This document shows positions 1 through 8,372 of a DNA stretch of 64,000 bases, piece after piece. A program made the translations under genes and the position numbers. Every line of letters begins with the position of its first letter. Positions within the stretch are counted from its first letter, which is position 1. The notes beneath the pieces are model-generated. The model was not told where the DNA came from. It ran no database searches and saw only the letters and a list, made by a program, of their open reading frames with translations. The stretch is from Rubrivivax sp. (GTDB lineage: Bacteria; Pseudomonadota; Gammaproteobacteria; Burkholderiales; Burkholderiaceae_C), in the NCBI GenBank assembly GCA_030653385.1, contig JAURZM010000063.1:62001-126000 (forward strand). Direction: 5' to 3'.

Positions 1-225
1 GTGCGTGTGGTGCAAAAGGCCGGCGTCGACGGCCGCCTGTTCGGTTCGGTCACCAACAACGACGTGGCTGAAGCGTTGGTCAAGATGGGCCTGCAGATCG
101 TCAAGTCGCAGGTGCGCATGCCCACCGGCCCGCTGAAGACCGTGGGCGAGCACCCGGTCACCGTGGCACCGCACCATGACGTGGTGGTGGAAGTCACCGT
201 GCACGTGGTGGCCCAGGCCGACTGA
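1..225 (+). CDS. rplI: 50S ribosomal protein L9, C-terminal part (partial)
   Basis: The first 74 codons of the window are in frame from base 1 and end at TGA 223-225. The 5' part lies outside the window. The visible residues match the C-terminal domain of ribosomal protein L9, which binds 23S rRNA near the L1 stalk: GVDGRLFGSVTNNDVAEAL is the loop typical of the family, followed by the beta-rich end. L9 is about 150 residues in most bacteria, so roughly half is missing. The next gene is dnaB, as in the common rpsF-priB-rpsR-rplI-dnaB neighbourhood. A terminator directly follows, so dnaB probably has its own promoter. Confidence 0.93.
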   Translation: MRVVQKAGVDGRLFGSVTNNDVAEALVKMGLQIVKSQVRMPTGPLKTVGEHPVTVAPHHDVVVEVTVHVVAQAD

Positions 226-245
226 GCGATTTTTCTCGTTTGTTC

Positions 246-275
246 AAAGGCCGGCTTTTGCCGGCCTTTGTTTTT
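246..275 (+). terminator. Rho-independent terminator after rplI
   Basis: A perfect 10-bp stem, AAAGGCCGGC (246-255) and GCCGGCCTTT (260-269), with a TTTT loop, is followed by GTTTTTCTT. It sits 21 bases after the rplI stop codon and separates the ribosomal operon from dnaB. Confidence 0.9.
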
Positions 276-402
276 CTTGTCCCCGTCATTGCACAGGCTG
301 ACCACCCTTCATCCACAGCTTTGCCCACAGGCGCGGGGGCCGAAGGCTGAGACACTCGCAATCACTCTGGGTAGACGGCAGCAATGCCCTTAGGCTTGAA
401 CC

Positions 403-1827
403 ATGAACTCGCTCCTCGATACCCGCGACACCTCGACCCAACGTGACCTGCGCGATGACGAGGTGGCGCGACTGCGGGTGCCGCCCCATTCCGTGGAAGC
501 CGAACAGAGCGTGCTGGGCGGCCTGCTGCTGGACAACCTGGCCTGGGACCGTGCGGCAGAGCTGCTGACCGACAGCGACTTCTACCGCTACGAGCACCGG
601 CTGATCTTCGGCGCCATTGCCGGCCTGGTTCAGCACAGCCGGCCGGCTGACGTGATCACCGTCTTCGAGCAGCTGCAAAGCCTGGGCAAGGCCGACGAAA
701 GCGGCGGCCTGGCCTACCTGAACGCCTTGGCGCAGAGTGTGCCCAGTGCCGCCAACATGCGGCGCTATGCCGAGATCGTGCGAGAGCGCGCGGTGCTGCG
801 CAAGCTGATCGCGGCCAGTGACGAAATCGCCACCGCAGCCTTCAACCGCGAAGGCCGCCAGGTCAGCCAGATCCTGGACGAAGCCGAAGGCAAGATCCTG
901 AAGATCGGCGAAGAAGGCTCGCGCCAGAAGCAGGGCTTCCAGGGCATGGACAAGCTGGTGGTGGCGCTGCTGGACCGTGTCAACGAACTGGCCGAAAACG
1001 GCGCCGAAGACGTGACCGGCGTGCGCACCGGCTACTACGACCTGGACAGCATGACGGCTGGCCTGCAAAAGGGCGACCTGATCGTGCTGGCCGCGCGCCC
1101 GTCGATGGGCAAAACCGCCTTTGCGCTGAACATTGCCGAGCATGTGTGCGTGAAGGAAGAGTTGCCGGTTGTTGTGTTTTCGATGGAAATGGGCGCCTCG
1201 CAGCTGGCACTGCGCATGGTGGGATCGCTCGGGCGCATCAACCAGCAGCACCTGCGCACCGGCAAGCTGGCCGACGACGAATGGGGCCGGCTGGCCGAAG
1301 CGGTTGAAAAACTCGGCCAGGTGAACATGTTCATCGACGAAACCGCAGGCCTGACCGCCGCCGAGTTGCGCGCCCGCGCACGCCGCATGGCGCGGCAGTT
1401 CGGTGGCACGCTGGGCCTGATCGTGGTGGACTACCTGCAGCTGATGAGCGGCAGCGGCGGCAGCGACGAGAACCGCGCCACCGAGCTGGGCGAAATCTCG
1501 CGTGGCCTGAAGGCGCTGGCCAAGGAACTGCAATGCCCGGTGATTGCGCTGTCGCAGTTGAACCGCAGTGTCGAAAGCCGTCCCGACAAGCGGCCGATGA
1601 TGAGCGACCTGCGTGAGTCGGGCGCGATCGAGCAGGACGCGGACATCATCATGTTCATCTACCGCGACGACTACTACACCAAAGAGGCCAGCAAGGAGCC
1701 GGGTGTGGCCGAAATCGTGATTGCCAAGCAGCGCAATGGGCCGGTGGGCACGGTGAAACTGGTGTTCTTGAACAAGCTGACCAAGTTCGACAACATGGCA
1801 CCGGGTTCGTCGAGCGCAGAGTACTGA
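403..1827 (+). CDS. dnaB: Replicative DNA helicase DnaB
   Basis: Hexameric 5'-3' helicase that unwinds the fork and recruits DnaG primase, whose gene is also in this window (22711-24555). The protein has 474 residues, normal for DnaB. The N-terminal helical domain begins with PPHSVEAEQSVLGGLLLDN (about residues 27-45), and the RecA-like C-terminal domain carries the Walker A motif RPSMGKTAFALNIA (about residues 230-245). VDYLQLM provides the Walker B region and SDLRESGAIEQDADII the end typical of DnaB. The ATG at 403 lies just before the first conserved block. The 127 bases between the rplI terminator and this start must hold the promoter, but I see no convincing -35/-10 pair. Confidence 0.97.
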   Translation: MNSLLDTRDTSTQRDLRDDEVARLRVPPHSVEAEQSVLGGLLLDNLAWDRAAELLTDSDFYRYEHRLIFGAIAGLVQHSRPADVITVFEQLQSLGKADESGGLAYLNALAQSVPSAANMRRYAEIVRERAVLRKLIAASDEIATAAFNREGRQVSQILDEAEGKILKIGEEGSRQKQGFQGMDKLVVALLDRVNELAENGAEDVTGVRTGYYDLDSMTAGLQKGDLIVLAARPSMGKTAFALNIAEHVCVKEELPVVVFSMEMGASQLALRMVGSLGRINQQHLRTGKLADDEWGRLAEAVEKLGQVNMFIDETAGLTAAELRARARRMARQFGGTLGLIVVDYLQLMSGSGGSDENRATELGEISRGLKALAKELQCPVIALSQLNRSVESRPDKRPMMSDLRESGAIEQDADIIMFIYRDDYYTKEASKEPGVAEIVIAKQRNGPVGTVKLVFLNKLTKFDNMAPGSSSAEY

Positions 1828-1858
1828 GCTTTCCAACTGTGGATGTGTTGCCGCTGAC

Positions 1859-1894
1859 TTGCAGTTCAACTGCGTACTGGATATATTTACAGTA
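1859..1894 (+). promoter_or_regulatory. SOS promoter with near-perfect LexA box
   Basis: A sigma-70 type promoter can be read as TTGCAG (1859-1864), a 17-base spacer and TATATT (1882-1887). Over the -10 lies TACTGGATATATTTACAGTA (1875-1894). This matches the E. coli LexA consensus (TACTGTATATATATACAGTA) at 18 of 20 positions and keeps the ACAG half intact; the other half is CTGG instead of CTGT. Bound LexA would cover the -10 and the start point. A second small palindrome, GCAGTT-C-AACTGC (1861-1873), overlaps the -35. Confidence 0.8.
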
Positions 1895-3015
1895 TGCCGA
1901 GCTCGAGCCCGCAACCCCAGGCCACCTTGATGTACGCACCCGCAGGCGCCCTGAAGGGCCGCGGCACTGTGTGGGCGATGGAGCACCGCTTCAGCACCGA
2001 CACCCGCGTCGACTTCGACGACGGCTGGGGCACGCTGCAGCAGGCGGCAGACGAAGAGCAGCTGCCGCCGCTCACGCAGGTGAGCAAAGAAAACGTCAAT
2101 CGCATCCTGTCCGGCAATGACTCACCCGACATCGGCTTCGACATTTCGATCAACCCCTACCGGGGCTGCGAACACGGCTGCATCTACTGTTACGCCAGGC
2201 CCACGCACAGCTACCTGAACCTGTCGCCCGGCCTCGATTTCGAGACCCGCATTGTGGCCAAGGTCAACGCCGCCGAAAGGCTGCGCGAAGCGATGGCCAG
2301 CAAGGGCTTCACGCCGGCGCAACTGAACATCGGTTCGGTCACCGACGCCTACCAGCCTGCAGAACGGCGGCTGCGCATCACGCGGTCGATCCTCGAGGCA
2401 CTGTCGCAGGTGCGGCACCCGTTTTCCATCATCACCAAGTCCAGCCTGGTCGAGCGCGACATCGACCTCATCGCGCCCATGGCGCAGCAACGCATGGCGG
2501 CGGTGTACGTGTCCATCACCACGCTGGACAGCCAGCTGGCGCGCACGCTGGAGCCGCGTGCCGCTTCACCGGCGCGGCGGCTTCAGACGATCCGGGCGCT
2601 GTCGCAGGCAGGCATTCCGGTGGGGGTGAGCGTTTCGCCGGTGATTCCCTTCCTGAACGAACCCGAGCTCGAGCGCATCCTCGAAGCGGCCCGCGATGCC
2701 GGTGCCACGTCGGCCTTCAGCATCGTGCTGCGCCTGCCCTGGGAAGTGAACCCGCTGTTCCAGCAGTGGTTGCAGCAGCATGTGCCCGACAAGGCCGAAC
2801 GCATCATGGCCCGCTTGCGTGACATGCGCGGTGGCAAAGACTACGACAGCAGCTTCGGCACCCGCATGACGGGGCAGGGCGTGTGGGCGCAGCTCTTGCG
2901 CCAGCGCTTCGAAAAGGCCTGCGGCAGCCTGGGCCTGAACCGGCAGCGGCTGACCCTTGACCTGTCGCGTTTCCGGCCACCGGGCCGGGCGACGGGGCAG
3001 GGCGAACTGTTCTAG
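1894..3015 (+). CDS. PA0069-type radical SAM protein (spore photoproduct lyase-related), SOS-controlled
   Basis: Radical S-adenosylmethionine enzyme of the family typified by Pseudomonas PA0069 and distantly related to spore photoproduct lyase. The substrate is not established. The cluster motif CEHGCIYCYAR (C-x3-C-x2-C) is near residue 90, preceded by INPYRGC, and a full TIM-barrel-like body follows to the acidic C-terminus. KGRG near the N-terminus is typical of the family. The ATG at 1894 lies about 7 bases after the predicted -10, so the mRNA would be leaderless. The next in-frame ATG (1930, a weak AGG 8 bases upstream) is a serious alternative and would give 361 residues. The upstream LexA box suggests induction by DNA damage and a role in DNA repair or base modification, which is an inference. 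Confidence 0.9.
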   Translation: MPSSSPQPQATLMYAPAGALKGRGTVWAMEHRFSTDTRVDFDDGWGTLQQAADEEQLPPLTQVSKENVNRILSGNDSPDIGFDISINPYRGCEHGCIYCYARPTHSYLNLSPGLDFETRIVAKVNAAERLREAMASKGFTPAQLNIGSVTDAYQPAERRLRITRSILEALSQVRHPFSIITKSSLVERDIDLIAPMAQQRMAAVYVSITTLDSQLARTLEPRAASPARRLQTIRALSQAGIPVGVSVSPVIPFLNEPELERILEAARDAGATSAFSIVLRLPWEVNPLFQQWLQQHVPDKAERIMARLRDMRGGKDYDSSFGTRMTGQGVWAQLLRQRFEKACGSLGLNRQRLTLDLSRFRPPGRATGQGELF

Positions 3016-3061
3016 GAGCGCTGGCGGCCGAAGACCTTCTGCTGCCCACGCTCCTGGGGCG

Positions 3062-4705
3062 TCAGGCCGTGCGCGCGGCCGCGCGCAGCACCAAGCCACC
3101 CGCCGAACGGTTGCTGCGGCGTACGCCGGCGATGTGCGTGGCCGGCGCGCAGTAGCGGTGCGCCAGCACACCCGCTGCGCTGAGCAGTTCGTCCACGCCT
3201 TCGATGCGCTCTTCATGCCGGCGGGCCACCAGCCCGGCCATCTCGATCAGCTTGGCATTGCCGGTTTCCTTGCCGTGCTGCAGCAGCGTCTGCACCGCCC
3301 GCTTGGGGTCACCCTTGACCGCGTGATCCATCGCTTTCTCGGCCAGCTGCATCACTTCGGCGTGGGTGTCGCGGATCCAGTCGCTGGCCACCGCGTGGCG
3401 GCGGGATGCGGCAATCAGCACTTCGTTGGCTGCCTTGGAAACCGAGAAGCGCCGTGCCACAGTCTTTGTCACCTGCTCCAGTTCGGGCAACTCGATGCCG
3501 GCCATGTCCATGCGAGACCACAAGGACAGCATGTTGGTGCCAGCTTCCATGTCGAAGTCCGGTCGCTGGACATCGACCAGAGACTCCCGCGCCGTCAGCA
3601 CGCCGTGGGCTGTCTTGCCGGCCAGCAGCGCGCTCAGGATCTCGCCATGCTGCGCCATCCGGCGCAGCCGCACCGACTGCGGGTGATCGCCGGAAAAGCG
3701 GCGCAACACGTCGCAGGCTATCTCCAGGCCCTTGGTGTCCCGGTTGTCGAAGCGCAAGAAGGCCAGCAGCATCATCGACAGCACGTCGAACAGCCGCGAC
3801 TTGTTGCCCATCTGCCAGGTGCGTTCCAGCATCTGGATGGCGGCAGGTGAGTCGCCAGCATAAAAGCTGAGCGTGCCGCAGTGCTGCAGGCGCAGGATGC
3901 AGCCCGGCGTGATCGCGGCTGCCGTGCGGTAGGTGGCCAGCGCCTGTTCCAGCTGCCCTTGCTCCATCTGCACCTTGCCCATCACGTCGTATGAGTCCGC
4001 GTACTGGGGTTGATCGCCGAGCAGCGACTCGAGCGTGCGGCGCGCCTGCATCACCTCGCCTTCGGCCAATTGCACGCGGGCCACGCCCAACCGCGCCCAA
4101 GGCACGGCCTTGGCGGCAACAACGGCGTCAAACAGCTGTTTGGCTTCTTCGTTGCGCTTGAGCATCAGCAGCAACTCGGCCCCGATGCGCGCGGCGTAGA
4201 GCCAATAGTTGTCACGCGCGTGGAAGCGGTTCAGGCACAGCTGGGCGGCCAGCTCGTGCTGCTTGGCTTCCATGGCGACAAAGATCTCCTTGAGCACACG
4301 CTTGCGGTTGCGCGCCTCTCTGAGCCGCTCGAACAGCGTGTTGGCCGAGAAGGGCTTGATGAGGTAGCTGTCCAGCGCGGCCTCGGCGGCCTCGGCCACA
4401 CGCTGGTAGGTCGCGTCGCCCGTGACCATCACAAACACGGTCGAGTAGGGCAGCATCTGCTCGCGGCGCAGTTCTTCCAGCAGGTCCTGGCCGGACTCGG
4501 TGCTGTTTTCGAAGTGGTTGTCGCACACCACCAGGTCGAACTTTCGGTGTTCCAGCTGATCACGTGCGTCGGTCACCCGGCCGACGGCCTTGACGCTGCC
4601 GAAGCCGAACTCGCGCAGATGCTGCAGCAGCACACTGCGTGAGGCCGGGTTGCCATCGATCACCAAGGCGTGAGACTTGGTGACATCGCGATCAAGCTGT
4701 TGCAT
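3062..4705 (-). CDS. Receiver-TPR protein (CheY-like domain plus tetratricopeptide repeats)
   Basis: About 547 residues. Residues 12-130 form a response-regulator receiver: HALVIDGNPASR (first acidic site), FDLVVCDNHF (phosphoacceptor Asp) and LIKPFS (conserved Lys). The rest is helical with TPR-like units, e.g. AQYADSYDVMG-type and ALATYRTAAAITPG. There is no DNA-binding or enzymatic output domain, so the output is probably protein-protein. The start is set at ATG 4705, which has GGAG about 8 bases upstream; a longer reading to 4792 adds 29 unremarkable residues. It lies 354 bases downstream of dnaJ on the same strand, and no partner kinase is adjacent. Such TPR receivers are often linked to motility or two-component branching, but nothing here proves it. 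Confidence 0.85.
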   Translation of the reverse strand: MQQLDRDVTKSHALVIDGNPASRSVLLQHLREFGFGSVKAVGRVTDARDQLEHRKFDLVVCDNHFENSTESGQDLLEELRREQMLPYSTVFVMVTGDATYQRVAEAAEAALDSYLIKPFSANTLFERLREARNRKRVLKEIFVAMEAKQHELAAQLCLNRFHARDNYWLYAARIGAELLLMLKRNEEAKQLFDAVVAAKAVPWARLGVARVQLAEGEVMQARRTLESLLGDQPQYADSYDVMGKVQMEQGQLEQALATYRTAAAITPGCILRLQHCGTLSFYAGDSPAAIQMLERTWQMGNKSRLFDVLSMMLLAFLRFDNRDTKGLEIACDVLRRFSGDHPQSVRLRRMAQHGEILSALLAGKTAHGVLTARESLVDVQRPDFDMEAGTNMLSLWSRMDMAGIELPELEQVTKTVARRFSVSKAANEVLIAASRRHAVASDWIRDTHAEVMQLAEKAMDHAVKGDPKRAVQTLLQHGKETGNAKLIEMAGLVARRHEERIEGVDELLSAAGVLAHRYCAPATHIAGVRRSNRSAGGLVLRAAARTA

Positions 4706-5059
4706 CAGCTGGCTCCATGCGGGCGCCTGGGCAAAGCAGCCCAACTGGCCCGTCCAGGTCGGTGGACCGGCTGGACAGGGCGTCGACGGCAATGGGCTAA
4801 CGGTTTGGGCATCACGGTAAGGCAGGGACTTGCGCAGGATCGACGCTCAGTATCGTCATCCCCGGGATACCTCAAGGCGCCGAAAAGGCTGGATTGCACC
4901 GACAGTTCCGGCGCGCAAGGGGGTGTCGAAAGCCTTCACGCCAACGCTCACGCCCCCCGGCCACGGGCCGATCTGTTGGAGGGAAGTGCCTTCGCAGGGA
5001 AAGGAGACCATCGACCCGAGGGTGGGCAAACGACCCCTGGGTATCGGCCCTTCTGCGCC
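4706..5059. other. Intergenic region between dnaJ and the receiver-TPR gene
   Basis: 354 bases without a convincing gene. On the minus strand a weak promoter for the receiver-TPR gene can be read as TTGAGG (4870-4875), a 17-base spacer and TACTGA (4847-4852). GGGCCGAT (4965-4972) and ATCGGCCC (5043-5050) form an 8-bp inverted repeat with a 70-base loop. No clear dnaJ terminator, RNA gene or riboswitch was recognised. Confidence 0.3.
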
Positions 5060-6220
5060 TTACTTGAAGAGGTCCTTCACGCGGTCGGTCCAGGTCTTGG
5101 TGTTCGGCGAGTGGCGGTCGCCCGACTTCTTGAAGGAGTCGTCCAATTCCTTCAGCAGCTTGCGCTGGTGTTCGGTGATCTTCACCGGCGTTTCCACCGA
5201 CACGTGGCAGTACAGGTCACCCGGGTAGCTGCTGCGCAGTCCCTTGATGCCCTTGCCGCGCAGGCGGAAGGTCTTGCCGTGCTGGGTGCCTTCGGGCAGT
5301 TCGATCTCGGCCCGGTTGCCCAGCGTCGGTACCTCGATGGTGCCGCCCAGCGCCACCGTGGTCAGGCCCACCGGGACGGTGCAATGCAGGTCGTCGCCGT
5401 CGCGTTCGAAGATCTCGTGCTGCTTGACGCGGATTTCGATGTACAGGTCGCCAGCCGGGCCGCCGTTGGTGCCTGGCTCGCCGTTGCCGGCACTGCGGAT
5501 GCGCATGCCTTCGTTGATGCCGGCGGGAATCTTCACCTCCAGCGTCTTTTGCTTCTTGATCTTGCCCGCGCCATTGCAGCTGGTGCAGGGCTCGGGAATG
5601 ATCTTGCCCGTGCCGTGGCAGTGCGGGCAGGTCTGCTGAATGCTGAAGAAGCCCTGGCGCAGGTGCACCGTGCCACTGCCGTTGCAGGTCGTGCAGGTCT
5701 TGGGCTGGGTGCCGGGCTTGGCACCTGTGCCCTTGCAGGTTTCGCAGCCTTCCCAGGTGGGCACGCGAATCTGTGTGTCCTTGCCGAAGGCCGCTTCTTC
5801 GAGCGTGATTTCCATCGCGTAGCTGAGGTCGCTGCCACGGTAGACCTGCTGGCCACCGCCGCCCCCGCGCCGCCCGGCGCCGCCCGCGGCAGCGCCGCCG
5901 AAGATGTCGCCGAAGATGTCGCCGAAGGCTTCGGCAAAGCCCCCGAAACCTTCGCCCCCGGGCCCGCCCGGTCGGCCACCCATATTGGGGTCGACGCCAG
6001 CGTGGCCGTACTGGTCGTAGGCGGCGCGCTTCTGGCCGTCGGAGAGCATCTCGTAAGCCTCTTTGGCTTCCTTGAACTTCTCTTCCGACGCCTTGGCGTT
6101 GTCACCCTGGTTGCGGTCGGGGTGGTGCTTCATCGCCAGCTTGCGATAAGCCTTCTTGATGTCGTCTTCGGTGGCGTTTTTGGGCACACCCAGGACGTCG
6201 TAATAGTCGCGCTTGGCCAT
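5060..6220 (-). CDS. dnaJ: Chaperone protein DnaJ (Hsp40)
   Basis: Type I J-protein, 386 residues, the co-chaperone that stimulates DnaK ATPase and delivers unfolded clients. Domains in order: J domain (residues 3-70) with the HPD tripeptide in KHHPDRNQG; Gly/Phe-rich linker (about 75-130); zinc-binding domain with four CxxCxGxG repeats (CETCKGTG, CTTCNGSG, CPHCHGTG, CTSCNGAG); C-terminal substrate-binding domains. All key residues are present. It is the last gene of grpE-dnaK-dnaJ, 109 bases after dnaK, and is expected to be read from the sigma-32 promoter before grpE and any promoter before dnaK. Confidence 0.97.
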   Translation of the reverse strand: MAKRDYYDVLGVPKNATEDDIKKAYRKLAMKHHPDRNQGDNAKASEEKFKEAKEAYEMLSDGQKRAAYDQYGHAGVDPNMGGRPGGPGGEGFGGFAEAFGDIFGDIFGGAAAGGAGRRGGGGGQQVYRGSDLSYAMEITLEEAAFGKDTQIRVPTWEGCETCKGTGAKPGTQPKTCTTCNGSGTVHLRQGFFSIQQTCPHCHGTGKIIPEPCTSCNGAGKIKKQKTLEVKIPAGINEGMRIRSAGNGEPGTNGGPAGDLYIEIRVKQHEIFERDGDDLHCTVPVGLTTVALGGTIEVPTLGNRAEIELPEGTQHGKTFRLRGKGIKGLRSSYPGDLYCHVSVETPVKITEHQRKLLKELDDSFKKSGDRHSPNTKTWTDRVKDLFK

Positions 6221-6329
6221 GGATCCTCTGATGGCTACAAAGTGAAGCCGCCGCGTGGACCGCCGGGTTGGGCCCGGGGGGTCGAACGCGGCGATGGGAT
6301 TCCGGTGGGCGCCAGGCCCGCCGGAAAGG

Positions 6330-8285
6330 TCACTTCTTCACTTCCTTGAACTCCGCGTCGACCACGTTGTCGTCGGCCGCCTTGGCCTGCTGCGGCGCCT
6401 CGCCCGCTGCCGCACCCGGGCCGCCGGCGCCAGCCGCCGCGCCGGCTGCGGCCTGGGCCGCCTGCGTGTCGGCGTACATCTTCTCGCCCAGCTTCTGGCT
6501 GGCCGTCATCAGGGCTTCGGTCTTGGCTTCGATGGTGGCCTTGTCGTCGCTCTTGATGGCTTCTTCGACGTCCTTCAGCGCAGCTTCGATCTTTTCCCTC
6601 TCGGCTGCGTCGAGCTTGTCACCGTGTTCGGCCACGCTCTTCTTCACGCTGTGCAGCATGGCGTCGGCCTGGTTGCGGGCCTGCACGAGTTCGACCTTCT
6701 TGGCGTCTTCGCCAGCATTGAGCTCGGCGTCCTTCACCATCTTCTGGATCTCTTCTTCGCTCAGGCCCGAGTTGGCCTTGATGGTGATCTTGTTTTCCTT
6801 GCCGGTGCCCTTGTCCTTGGCGCTGACGTGCAGGATGCCGTTGGCGTCGATGTCGAAGGTGACCTCGATCTGCGGCAGGCCACGCGGCGAAGGCGGAATG
6901 CCTTCGAGGTTGAACTCACCCAGGCTCTTGTTGCCGGTAGCCAGCTCACGTTCACCCTGGTAGACCTTGATCGTCACGGCCGGCTGGTTGTCGTCGGCGG
7001 TGCTGAAGGTCTGCGCAAACTTGGTCGGGATCGTGGTGTTTTTCTTGATCATCTTGGTCATGACCCCACCGAGCGTTTCGATGCCCAGGCTCAGCGGCGT
7101 CACGTCCAGCAGCAGCACGTCGGTGCGGTCACCACCCAGCACCTGGCCCTGGATGGCAGCACCCACGGCCACGGCTTCGTCGGGGTTCACGTCCTTGCGC
7201 GGCTCCTTGCCGAAGAACTCCTTCACCTTTTCCTGCACCTTGGGCATGCGCGACATGCCACCGACCAGGATCACGTCGTCGATTTCGCTCAGCTTCACAC
7301 CCGCGTCCTTGACGGCAATGCGGCAAGGTTCGATGGTGCGCGAGATCAGCTCGTCGACCAGGCTTTCCAGCTTGGCGCGTGTGAGCTTGATGTTCAGGTG
7401 CTTCGGGCCCGAGGCATCGGCCGTGATGTAGGGCAGGTTGATGTCGGTCTGCGTGCTGTTGCTCAGCTCGATCTTGGCCTTTTCAGCAGCTTCTTTCAGG
7501 CGCTGCAGGGCCAGCACGTCCTTGGTCAGGTCGACACCCTGTTCCTTGCGGAACTCCGCCACGATGTAGTCGATGACACGCTGGTCGAAGTCTTCACCGC
7601 CCAGGAAGGTGTCGCCGTTGGTGGACAGCACCTCGAACTGCTTTTCGCCGTCGACATCGGCAATCTCGATGATGCTGATGTCGAAGGTGCCGCCGCCCAG
7701 GTCGAAGACCGCGATCTTGCGGTCGCCCTTGCCGTGTTTGTCCAGGCCGAAGGCCAGCGCCGCAGCGGTGGGTTCGTTGATGATGCGCTTGACGTCCAGA
7801 CCGGCGATGCGGCCGGCGTCCTTGGTCGCCTGGCGTTGCGAGTCATTGAAGTAGGCCGGCACCGTGATGACGGCTTCGGTGACTTCTTCGCCCAGGTAGT
7901 CCTCGGCGGTTTTTTTCATCTTGCGCAGCACTTCGGCCGACACCTGCGGCGGTGCCATCTTCTTGCCGCGCACCTCCACCCACGCGTCGCCGTTGTCGGC
8001 CGCGGCAATGGTGAAGGGCATCAGGCCGATGTCCTTCTGCACTTCCTTTTCGGTGAACTTGCGGCCGATCAGGCGCTTCACCGCGTACAGCGTGTTGCGC
8101 GGGTTGGTGACGCTCTGGCGCTTGGCGCTGGCGCCGACCAGGATCTCACCGTCCTCTTGGTAGGCAATGATCGACGGCGTGGTGCGTGCACCTTCGCTGT
8201 TTTCGATCACCTTGGTGGTGTTGCCTTCCATGATGGCCACGCACGAGTTCGTGGTGCCCAGGTCGATGCCGATGATCTTTCCCAT
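6330..8285 (-). CDS. dnaK: Molecular chaperone DnaK (Hsp70)
   Basis: ATP-driven Hsp70, 651 residues, full length. The N-terminal nucleotide-binding domain starts with KIIGIDLGTTNSCVAIMEG and holds AVFDLGGGTFDISII. The substrate-binding domain follows, then a lid with an Ala/Gly-rich stretch. The extreme C-terminus, DDNVVDAEFKEVKK, has the EEVD-like tail of proteobacterial DnaK. A strong ribosome-binding site (GAAGGAG) lies about 8 bases before ATG 8285. It works with GrpE (nucleotide exchange) and DnaJ (client delivery), both encoded alongside. Confidence 0.98.
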   Translation of the reverse strand: MGKIIGIDLGTTNSCVAIMEGNTTKVIENSEGARTTPSIIAYQEDGEILVGASAKRQSVTNPRNTLYAVKRLIGRKFTEKEVQKDIGLMPFTIAAADNGDAWVEVRGKKMAPPQVSAEVLRKMKKTAEDYLGEEVTEAVITVPAYFNDSQRQATKDAGRIAGLDVKRIINEPTAAALAFGLDKHGKGDRKIAVFDLGGGTFDISIIEIADVDGEKQFEVLSTNGDTFLGGEDFDQRVIDYIVAEFRKEQGVDLTKDVLALQRLKEAAEKAKIELSNSTQTDINLPYITADASGPKHLNIKLTRAKLESLVDELISRTIEPCRIAVKDAGVKLSEIDDVILVGGMSRMPKVQEKVKEFFGKEPRKDVNPDEAVAVGAAIQGQVLGGDRTDVLLLDVTPLSLGIETLGGVMTKMIKKNTTIPTKFAQTFSTADDNQPAVTIKVYQGERELATGNKSLGEFNLEGIPPSPRGLPQIEVTFDIDANGILHVSAKDKGTGKENKITIKANSGLSEEEIQKMVKDAELNAGEDAKKVELVQARNQADAMLHSVKKSVAEHGDKLDAAEREKIEAALKDVEEAIKSDDKATIEAKTEALMTASQKLGEKMYADTQAAQAAAGAAAGAGGPGAAAGEAPQQAKAADDNVVDAEFKEVKK

Positions 8286-8322
8286 GTTCTTCGCTCCTTC
8301 AGGAGTAATTCAGTTGATCTGG

Positions 8323-8350
8323 AGTTGTGGATAACTTGCCGGCTTTCAAG
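8323..8350 (-). promoter_or_regulatory. Possible second sigma-32 promoter before dnaK, with an embedded DnaA box
   Basis: On the minus strand CTTGAAA (8344-8350), the exact sigma-32 -35 element, is followed after 13 bases by CCACAACT (8323-8330), a 5-of-8 match to the CCCCATNT -10. The same segment contains TTATCCACA (8326-8334), a perfect DnaA box. The -35 is strong and the -10 mediocre. The DnaA box is a sequence match only. Confidence 0.45.
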
Positions 8351-8372
8351 GCCGATCAGGCCTGAAAGCGGC

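Noticed and set aside
309..317. TCATCCACA near dnaB as a DnaA box, hinting at an origin
   Set aside because: A single site with a mismatch, with no cluster, no AT-rich unwinding region, and no dnaA or dnaN gene nearby.
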